Below are positions 1 to 6,335 of a stretch of DNA of 42,374 nucleotides, piece by piece. The position numbers were made by a program, and so were the translations under genes. The first letter of the stretch is position 1. Each line of letters starts with the position of its first letter. The notes under the pieces were generated by a model. The model worked only from the letters and a program-made list of their open reading frames with translations, was not told the origin of the DNA and searched no databases. The DNA is taken from positions 1 through 42,374 of the forward strand of contig JAJDEQ010000189.1 in assembly GCA_029259695.1 (NCBI GenBank), written 5' to 3'. The stretch is from Planctomycetota bacterium (GTDB lineage Bacteria; Planctomycetota; B15-G4).

Positions 1-1
1 G

Positions 2-313
2 CGACAGGCGGTCGCGAGCGTGTGCATGACCGCGCTCGCACTGGAACCCATGCACGCGCTGATCGACGGGATCGACAACGCGGTGGGCGAGGCCTATCGC
101 GCCCATCCCGACCGCCTCTACCTGGTGGGCAAGGACGGCAGGATCGCCTACCAGGGCGGACCGGGACCGTTCGGCTTCGACCCGGAGGCGCTCGATGCCG
201 CGATCCGCAGCGAACTCGGCCACCCCTCCGGCGACGAGGCGCCTGACCGCGAGACCCCTGACCGCGAGACCTCCCACGGCGAGAGCGCTGACCGCGACGC
301 CGACGACCACTGA
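2..313 (+). CDS. C-terminal part of a deiodinase/redoxin-like protein (partial at window edge)
   Basis: The frame is open from base 2, so the gene begins before the window. The visible part has the pattern NAVGEAY, then PDRLYLVGKDGRIAYQGG and a GPFGF tail, which matches the C-terminal half of the bacterial iodothyronine-deiodinase/thioredoxin-fold family. The active-site Cys or Sec lies upstream and cannot be judged, so the reaction is unknown; many bacterial members are probably generic thiol redox proteins. The last 25 or so residues are hydrophilic and built from pentapeptides (PDRET, PDRET, SHGES, ADRDA) encoded by a 15-bp tandem repeat. The next gene starts 15 bases after the stop and is probably co-transcribed. 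The family call is from recognition of the short conserved stretch. Confidence 0.6.
   Translation, partial: RQAVASVCMTALALEPMHALIDGIDNAVGEAYRAHPDRLYLVGKDGRIAYQGGPGPFGFDPEALDAAIRSELGHPSGDEAPDRETPDRETSHGESADRDADDH
242..301 (+). repeat. 15-bp in-frame minisatellite, four units
   Basis: Four consecutive 15-bp units (242-256, 257-271, 272-286, 287-301). The first two are identical (CCTGACCGCGAGACC) and the others are diverged. They encode the charged C-terminal tail of the deiodinase-like protein. The core TGACCGCGAG resembles the core of the 18-bp repeat at 38222-38329. Confidence 0.8.
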
Positions 314-328
314 CCCCGAGGTTCGACC

Positions 329-1861
329 ATGAGCGTCCCCCGCGTCATCACCACCCTGCTCGCCGCGCTCCTCGTGCTGGCCCCCGCCGCCCGCGCCACC
401 TGGTCGATCATCATCGTGGATCGGGCCACGGGCGAAGTCGCCGTGGGCTCCGCCACGTGCCTGGCGAACTTCAACCTCAAGCTGTTCCTGCCGGTGATCG
501 TGGTGGGCAAGGGCGGCGCCGTGGCCCAGAGCCTGGTGGACACGAACGCGGTCAACCGCATGAAGATCTGGGACGGCCTGCAGGCCGGGCTGCACCCCGA
601 GCAGATCCTGATGCTCACCCTCGAGGGCGACAACCAGGCGCAGGCGCGCCAGTACGGCATCGTCGACATGACCGGTGACGTGGCCCAGTTCACCGGCACC
701 GGCGCGGGGTCGGCCAAGCTCGGCGTGTCGGGACAGATCGGCTCGCTGTTCGTCGCCGTCCAGGGCAACGTGCTCACCGGCACACCGGTGGCCTGGCAAG
801 CGCGGGCGGCCGTGCTGAGCACGCCCGGCAGCGTGGCCGACAAGCTCATGGCGGGCATGGAAGCCGCACGCGCGTTCGGAGGTGACGGCCGTTGCTCGTG
901 TCAGACGTTCAATCCCACCGGGTGCGGATCGCCGCCCGACTCGTTCGTGAAGTCGGCGCACGTGGGCTTCGTGATCGTGGCGCGCACGGGCGATGCCGAC
1001 GGGGTGTGCATCAACGGCCCGGGCTGCGCCAACGGCGACTACTACCTGAGCCTGAACGTGAAGGACCAGCTCTTCCCCGACCCCGACCCGGTGTTCCAGC
1101 TGCAGGACATGTACGCAGCCTTCAAGCTCGACATGCGCGGGCGCCCCGACGGGGTGCTCTCCCGCGCCCAGCTCGACGCCGACGCGGTGCTGGCCGACGG
1201 CACGAGCACGCGCACACTGAGCCTGACGCTGCGCGACATCGACGACAAGCGCATCCTGCACGGCGGCCACGACGTGGAGGTCGAGCACGCACCCGACAGC
1301 TCGGCCCAGGCCACGATCGGCCCCGTGATCGACCACGGCGACGGCACCTACTCGGTGGCGCTGGTCGCCGGGCGCGCGTTCGGGCTCGATCGTCTCCGCG
1401 TGCGCGTGACCGAGGCAGACGACGTCCCGGACGGCATCAGCGCCACGCTCTTCCCCGATCCTGAACTCGCGCACCGGCCGGCGCTGCTCGCCGACGGCAC
1501 CGAGATCAGCGGCGGAGCTGACGACATCGTCTTCGACCTGCAGGCCCCGAGCGACCGGGCCGGACGGTTGTACGCGGTCGGCCTGTCGATGAGCGGTTCC
1601 GAACCGGGCCAGTCGGTCAACGGCGTGCGCCTGCCGCTCAACCCCGACAGCCTGTTCGCGGCATCCCTGCCGCCGACACCGATCGCGTTCCTGCGCAACA
1701 CACCCGGCACGCTCGATCCCGCCGCCCAGGCACGCGCCTCGCTCACGGCCGACCCGGTCCAACTCGCAGCGTTCGTCGGCCTCGAGTTGCAGGTGGCGTT
1801 CTACACCTACCGCCCGATCGACTTCGCCAGCGAAGCGATCCGCGTCACCGTCGTTCCCTGA
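329..1861 (+). CDS. Secreted DUF1028 family protein with C-terminal beta-domains
   Basis: The start at 329 gives a clear Sec signal peptide (about residues 1-23, ending ARA before TWS). Residues about 24-235 are a DUF1028 domain, an Ntn-hydrolase-like fold of unknown substrate: TWSIIIVD, the GSATC segment, GGAVAQS and the DGLQAG segment are typical. The family usually stops near 220-300 residues. This protein has 510. Residues about 270-375 look like an Ig/invasin-type beta-sandwich, and about 400-510 resemble the C-terminal beta-domain common in secreted planctomycete proteins (LPLNPDSL, then a GTLD segment). A mature N-terminal Thr after signal cleavage would suit an Ntn-type nucleophile, but activity has not been shown for most members. 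It follows the deiodinase-like gene closely and converges on the sulfatase array. Confidence 0.85.
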   Translation: MSVPRVITTLLAALLVLAPAARATWSIIIVDRATGEVAVGSATCLANFNLKLFLPVIVVGKGGAVAQSLVDTNAVNRMKIWDGLQAGLHPEQILMLTLEGDNQAQARQYGIVDMTGDVAQFTGTGAGSAKLGVSGQIGSLFVAVQGNVLTGTPVAWQARAAVLSTPGSVADKLMAGMEAARAFGGDGRCSCQTFNPTGCGSPPDSFVKSAHVGFVIVARTGDADGVCINGPGCANGDYYLSLNVKDQLFPDPDPVFQLQDMYAAFKLDMRGRPDGVLSRAQLDADAVLADGTSTRTLSLTLRDIDDKRILHGGHDVEVEHAPDSSAQATIGPVIDHGDGTYSVALVAGRAFGLDRLRVRVTEADDVPDGISATLFPDPELAHRPALLADGTEISGGADDIVFDLQAPSDRAGRLYAVGLSMSGSEPGQSVNGVRLPLNPDSLFAASLPPTPIAFLRNTPGTLDPAAQARASLTADPVQLAAFVGLELQVAFYTYRPIDFASEAIRVTVVP

Positions 1862-1882
1862 CGCCGCGGGACCGCGACCCGA

Positions 1883-3394
1883 TCAGAGCGACCGGATCTG
1901 GAACGGGAGGTCCCTGGCATCGGTGGCGGTCTTGGCCCAGGTGAGGATCGCCTCGGTCAGCTCGGCCGTGAGTTCGGGGTGCGCGGCGCTCAGGTCGTGG
2001 CGCTCGGCCGCATCGATGGAGAGGTCGAACAGCAGCGGGCGGTTCATGCCGAAGACCACCTTCCACTTGCCGCGCCGCACCGCCGCGCGCAGTTCGTCCT
2101 TGGCAGCGCGGTAGATCCAGAAGTGGGTCCGTTCCCCCAGCGCCTCACCCTCCGTCAGCACCGCGACCAGGCTGTCGCCGTCCACGGGCCGTGAGGGGGC
2201 CATGCTCGTCTGCGCCAGCTCGAGCACGGTCGGCACCCAGTCGAGTGTCGTCCCGACCTGCTCCACGACGCTCCCGGCGTCGATGCGCCCGGGCCAGCGC
2301 ACGATCGCCGGGACCCGGATGCCACCCTCCCACACACTGCCCTTGGTGCCGTGCAGGACGCCGGTCTCGCCCACCTTGCGTGGACCGTTGTCCGACATGA
2401 ACGCCACCAGCGTGTGCTCGACGAGATCGTGCCGTTCGAGCGCAGCCAGCACGTCGCCCACGCCGTGGTCGAGTTCGGTGATCATCTCGCGGTAGGCGAC
2501 GGCTACGTCCGAGCGCATGTCAGCCCGCACGACGCGCCCGTTGCGCACGGCCACCGGCGGGTCCCCCGGCCCCTGGTACGGCGTGTGCGGCGCCGCGTGC
2601 GAGACGACGAGGTAGAACGGCCGGGCCCGGTGCTGCTCGATGAACTCCACGGCGTGGTTGCTGATCAGGTGGGTCGCGTACCCCGGCTCATCGGTGCGGG
2701 CGTCACCGTGCCACCAGTCGAGCTGGTTGAAGGGCGAGGTGTGCCCGGTGTAGTCGAGGTAGCCGCCGAGATAGCCGCGGAACACGTCGAAGCCCCGGTG
2801 GATCGGGCCGGCCTTGCGCCCCGATCCCAGGTGCCACTTGCCCATCAGGCCCGTGGCGTAGCCCACAGCCTGGAGTTGCTTGGGCATGAGCTGATCGAGC
2901 GCCGCGAGGGCCTTGGTGTTGCCCGGGACGGTGACGTTGCCGTCCACGCCGTCCCGATTGGGGTAGCGCCCGGTGAGCAACGCCAGACGCGTGGGCAGAC
3001 ACACGGGCGAGCTGGAGTAGAACTGCGTGAAGCGCGTGCCCTCCGCCGCGAGGCGATCGATGTGGGGCGTCTCGACGTTGCGCGCGCCGTAGCAACCCAC
3101 GTCCGCCCAGCCCATGTCGTCCGCCAGGATCAGCACGACGTTGGGTCGCGGGTCGTCCCCGCGCAGGACCGGAGTCGGCGCGGGTCCGTCGCTCGCCGGA
3201 GCGTCGGCAGCCTCCGATCCGTCACCGCCCGCCGGGGACGCGCCATCACCGCAGCCGAACAGCGCCCCGCACAGCAGGCCCAGCACGACGAGCCGCGCCG
3301 CGCTGCTCACGAGAGCGCGCCTCTCACGAGTCCGTACCTCACGAATCCGCATCCCACGAGTCCGCAGCTCACGGGACCGCGCCCTGCACCGCAT
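1883..3394 (-). CDS. Sulfatase 1 of tandem array (arylsulfatase family, lipoprotein)
   Basis: Alkaline-phosphatase-superfamily sulfatase, 503 residues from the ATG at 3394. The metal site starts at NVVLILADDMGWADVGCYG. The catalytic motif is C132-L-P-T-R followed by LALLTGR, in which Cys becomes formylglycine, so the cell must encode a formylglycine-generating enzyme elsewhere. SDNGP is the second metal-site motif. The N-terminus has a hydrophobic run ending LFGC, a lipobox at C48, so it is probably a lipoprotein. An alternative ATG at 3352 would shorten the basic n-region, which is encoded by a 15-bp minisatellite. It is the last of three tandem paralogues, 21 bases after sulfatase 2. The substrate, probably a sulfated polysaccharide, cannot be read from the sequence. 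Confidence 0.92.
   Translation of the reverse strand: MRCRARSRELRTRGMRIREVRTRERRALVSSAARLVVLGLLCGALFGCGDGASPAGGDGSEAADAPASDGPAPTPVLRGDDPRPNVVLILADDMGWADVGCYGARNVETPHIDRLAAEGTRFTQFYSSSPVCLPTRLALLTGRYPNRDGVDGNVTVPGNTKALAALDQLMPKQLQAVGYATGLMGKWHLGSGRKAGPIHRGFDVFRGYLGGYLDYTGHTSPFNQLDWWHGDARTDEPGYATHLISNHAVEFIEQHRARPFYLVVSHAAPHTPYQGPGDPPVAVRNGRVVRADMRSDVAVAYREMITELDHGVGDVLAALERHDLVEHTLVAFMSDNGPRKVGETGVLHGTKGSVWEGGIRVPAIVRWPGRIDAGSVVEQVGTTLDWVPTVLELAQTSMAPSRPVDGDSLVAVLTEGEALGERTHFWIYRAAKDELRAAVRRGKWKVVFGMNRPLLFDLSIDAAERHDLSAAHPELTAELTEAILTWAKTATDARDLPFQIRSL
3323..3382. repeat. 15-bp minisatellite at the start of sulfatase 1
   Basis: Four 15-bp units on the + strand (3323-3337, 3338-3352, 3353-3367, 3368-3382) built on CTCACGAGTCCG plus three variable bases. 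On the minus strand they encode basic pentapeptides (RELRT, RGMRI, REVRT) in front of the hydrophobic core of the signal sequence. Confidence 0.8.
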
Positions 3395-3415
3395 CGCGCA
3401 TTCGCCGGCCGCTCT

Positions 3416-4858
3416 TCACAGGGACTGCGTCTGCATCCAGAAGTCGTCCATGGCGGCCACGTCCCTGGCCCAGGTGCTGAGCTCGGACACCATGGCGCGC
3501 ACGCGCTCGGGGTGCTCGGCCGCCACGTCACGCAGCTCGCCGGGATCCGAGTCCAGCTCGAACAGCAGCGGCCGGTTCATGCCGAACACGAGCTTCCAAT
3601 CGTCCTGGCGCATGCCGGCCCGGATCTCCTCCCTGGTCGTGCGGTAGAGCCAGTGGAGGGTGCGCGGCGTCAGCGCGCCCTCGCCACGCAAGGTGGGCAT
3701 GAGGTCGATGCCGTCGTAGGTCCAGTCGGCGGGGAACTCGCCACCGGCCGCCCCCACGAAGGTGGGCAGCAGGTCGTGGGTGATGGCGACCTGTTCCGAC
3801 CTCGCCCCGGCGGCGATCTGCCCCGGCCAGCGCACGATGCAGGGCACGCGCACCCCGCCCTCCCACACGCTCGTCTTCCAGCCGCTGAACGGCCCGGTCT
3901 GCCCGTACTTGCGCGGCCCGTTGTCGGACACGAACACCACCAGTGTGTTGGGCCCCAGTCCCAGCCGATCGATCGTGTCCAGCACCTCGCCGATGCCGTC
4001 GTCCATCTCGGTGACCATCTGCTCGTAGGCGACGGGCACGTCCTTGCGCATCTCCTCCACCTCGATGTGACCGTCTTCGCGCGAGCGCACCGGTGCGTCG
4101 CCGGGCGCCTGGTAGGGCGTGTGGGGTGCCGCGTGGGACAGGAACAGGAAGAACGGCTCGTCCCGGTGACGTTCGACGAACTTCACCGCGTTGCTGGTGA
4201 TCAGGTGCGTCAGGTAGCCGTCTTCGGGCGCCAGCTCGGTGTTCTCCCACCAGTCCTTCTTGCCGCTCCAGTTGCGCAGGTTGGTGTAGTCGAGGTTGCC
4301 CGACAGGAAGCCGCGGAACCAATCGAAGGAGCGGTCGTTGGGCAGCAGCCCGCGCACGAAGCCCAGGTGCCACTTGCCCACCAACCCGGTCACGTAGCCG
4401 GCATCGCCCAGCAGCCGCGGCAGGTTGTGGGCCATCGCTTCGTCGGCGGCCTCGTTCTTGAACAGTCCGCTGTTGCCGTGGATCCCGTCGCGGTTGGGGT
4501 AGCGCCCGCTCAACAGACTGAAACGCGTGGGGACGCAGACCGGCGAGTTGGCGTAGAACTGCGTGAAGCTCAGCCCCTCCTCTGCCAGACGGTCGATGTT
4601 GGGCGTGTCGTAGACTTCGTTTCCGTAGCAACTCGGCTCGGCCCAGCCCATGTCGTCCGTCACGATCAGCACGACGTTCGGCCGATCGGTGGGCGCCCGC
4701 AACGGGAGCCGCTCCTCGGTCGGACCGCAGGCGCCCAGGGCCAGCAGCGCCAGGGCCAGCAGCGCCAGGGACAGCAGCACCGGGGCCAGCAGAGCCCGGC
4801 CCGACAACGCCGGCCCGGGGCGCGCCGTCCGATCGATCGTGCGCTCGACCGCGATCAC
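3416..4858 (-). CDS. Sulfatase 2 of tandem array (lipoprotein)
   Basis: Formylglycine-type sulfatase of 480 residues. NVVLIVTDDMGWAEPSCYG supplies metal ligands, C108-V-P-T-R with FSLLSGR is the catalytic motif, and SDNGP is present. The start is GTG at 4858, whose last two bases are the first two of the upstream sulfatase 3 stop (GTGA overlap), implying translational coupling. The signal sequence is a run of Leu/Ala ending LGAC, a lipobox, so the enzyme is predicted to be anchored in the envelope. Much of that hydrophobic run is encoded by a 15-bp tandem repeat. The C-terminus ends in QTQSL, like sulfatase 3. Same-strand order and similarity to its neighbours point to local gene duplication. 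Confidence 0.92.
   Translation of the reverse strand: MIAVERTIDRTARPGPALSGRALLAPVLLSLALLALALLALGACGPTEERLPLRAPTDRPNVVLIVTDDMGWAEPSCYGNEVYDTPNIDRLAEEGLSFTQFYANSPVCVPTRFSLLSGRYPNRDGIHGNSGLFKNEAADEAMAHNLPRLLGDAGYVTGLVGKWHLGFVRGLLPNDRSFDWFRGFLSGNLDYTNLRNWSGKKDWWENTELAPEDGYLTHLITSNAVKFVERHRDEPFFLFLSHAAPHTPYQAPGDAPVRSREDGHIEVEEMRKDVPVAYEQMVTEMDDGIGEVLDTIDRLGLGPNTLVVFVSDNGPRKYGQTGPFSGWKTSVWEGGVRVPCIVRWPGQIAAGARSEQVAITHDLLPTFVGAAGGEFPADWTYDGIDLMPTLRGEGALTPRTLHWLYRTTREEIRAGMRQDDWKLVFGMNRPLLFELDSDPGELRDVAAEHPERVRAMVSELSTWARDVAAMDDFWMQTQSL
4737..4796. repeat. 15-bp minisatellite within the sulfatase 2 signal sequence
   Basis: Four 15-bp units on the + strand (4737-4751, 4752-4766, 4767-4781, 4782-4796). 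The first two are identical, AGGGCCAGCAGCGCC. They encode the repeated Leu-Ala hydrophobic core of the lipoprotein signal peptide, so unit gain or loss would change core length by five residues. Confidence 0.8.
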
Positions 4859-6270
4859 AGCGACTGCGTCTGCGCGAAGAAGTCGCTCGCGCCGGGCAGC
4901 TCATCGGCCCAGGCCTGGGCCAGCTTCACGAGTTCGCTCACGACTTCGGGATGGTCTGCGGCGAGGTCCCGGCTCTCCCCGGGGTCGGCTTCGAGGTCGT
5001 ACAGCAACGAGCGATTCTGGATGAAGACGAGCTTCCACTTGCCGCGGCGCACGGCCGCGCGGAGCTGGTCGAGGTTCGTGCGATAGAGCCAGAACAAGGG
5101 CCGCTCGGGGTCGAGCCCGCCCGCCTGGGTCAGGGTCGGCACGAGGCTCTGGCCGTCGAGCGCACGCCCCGCGAAGGGGTCGGCCCCGGCCACGTCGACG
5201 AAGGTCGCCGTGAGGTCCACGATGATCGAGGGGTCCGAGTTCACGCTGCCCGGCTCGATGCGATCGGGCCAGCGGGCGATGCAGGGCACGCGCAGCCCGC
5301 CTTCCCACATGCTCGTCTTGAAGCCGCTGAAGGGCGCCGTCTTGCCGTAACTGCGCGGGCCGTTGTCCGACGTGAGCACGACCAGCGTGTCGTCGGCCAG
5401 GCCCTTGCGATCGAGGGCATCGAGCACTTCGCCCACACCCTTGTCGAACTCCGTCATCATCTCGCGGTAGGCCACATCCCGGTCGGGACGCATCTCGTCC
5501 AGCGAGTAGTTACCGTCGCCGATGGTGCGCAGCGGTTCGTCGCCCGGCCCCTGGTAGGGCGTGTGCGGTGCTGCGTGGGAGACCAGCAGGAAGAAGGGCT
5601 GCTCGCCCCGCTGTTCGATGAAGTCCACGGCGTGACGGGTGATCAGGTGGGTCAGGTAACCCTGCTCCTTGTCGCGCTCGTCGCCGTTCCACCAGTCGCG
5701 TTCACCCCGTGAGTTGATGTGCGAGACGTAGTCCAGGTTGCCGGCCAGGAAGCCGCGCCAATAGTCGAAGTAGCGCCGGGTCGGCATCAGCTCCTTCGTC
5801 CAGCCGAGGTGCCACTTGCCCACGATGCCCGTCGTGTAGCCGGCGCGCCTGAGCATGCGGCTGACGGGGTACTGCAGCGCCTCGAGCGCCTCCTCGTTGG
5901 CCCAGAAGCCCTGCAGTCCGTGCACGTTGTCCCGGTTGGGCGTGCGCCCGGTGAGCAACGCGAAGCGCGTGGGGATGCACACGGGCGAACTGGCGTAGAA
6001 GTCGGTGAAGCGCATGCCCTCGGTTGCCAGCCGATCCATGGCCGGGGTCTCGTAGTCGGTGTTGCCGTAGCAACTCGGCTCCCCGAAGCCCATGTCATCG
6101 GCCAGGATCAGCACGATGTTGGGGGGCCGGGCCGAGCCCGCCCCGTCGTCCTGGGCGCTCACGCCCAGAGCGAGCAGCACCCAGACGCACACGCCCAGCG
6201 CGTGCCTGCAGCGACCTCCCGCGTCGCGACCACCGCTGCCCGACCTCACCTGCCCGCTCACGACACCCAT
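4855..6270 (-). CDS. Sulfatase 3 of tandem array (first gene of the sulfatase operon)
   Basis: Formylglycine-type sulfatase. NIVLILADDMGFGEPSCYG opens the catalytic domain, C98-I-P-T-R with FALLTGR is the active-site motif, and TSDNGP follows. I choose the ATG at 6270 because the minus strand carries GGGAGAAG just upstream; an in-frame ATG at 6294 and a longer frame to 6354 exist but lack this site. The N-terminus has a Sec signal (VCVWVLLALGVSAQ) with no lipobox, so unlike its two neighbours it may be freely secreted. It is transcribed first, followed by sulfatase 2 (GTGA overlap) and sulfatase 1. The three are paralogues with matching C-terminal halves (RAAVRRGKWKLVF here and RAAVRRGKWKVVF in sulfatase 1). 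Confidence 0.92.
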   Translation of the reverse strand: MGVVSGQVRSGSGGRDAGGRCRHALGVCVWVLLALGVSAQDDGAGSARPPNIVLILADDMGFGEPSCYGNTDYETPAMDRLATEGMRFTDFYASSPVCIPTRFALLTGRTPNRDNVHGLQGFWANEEALEALQYPVSRMLRRAGYTTGIVGKWHLGWTKELMPTRRYFDYWRGFLAGNLDYVSHINSRGERDWWNGDERDKEQGYLTHLITRHAVDFIEQRGEQPFFLLVSHAAPHTPYQGPGDEPLRTIGDGNYSLDEMRPDRDVAYREMMTEFDKGVGEVLDALDRKGLADDTLVVLTSDNGPRSYGKTAPFSGFKTSMWEGGLRVPCIARWPDRIEPGSVNSDPSIIVDLTATFVDVAGADPFAGRALDGQSLVPTLTQAGGLDPERPLFWLYRTNLDQLRAAVRRGKWKLVFIQNRSLLYDLEADPGESRDLAADHPEVVSELVKLAQAWADELPGASDFFAQTQSL

Positions 6271-6335
6271 GTCTTCTTCTCCCACCACACACATCCGCTG
6301 ACTGCTCGAGCGGACACCGCGCCCCGAGGCGACGT

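Noticed and set aside
2351..5086. 911-codon open frame on the + strand across the sulfatase array
   Set aside because: It is antisense to two sulfatases with intact motifs, rich in Val/His/Arg as expected from a GC-rich complementary strand, and resembles no protein.
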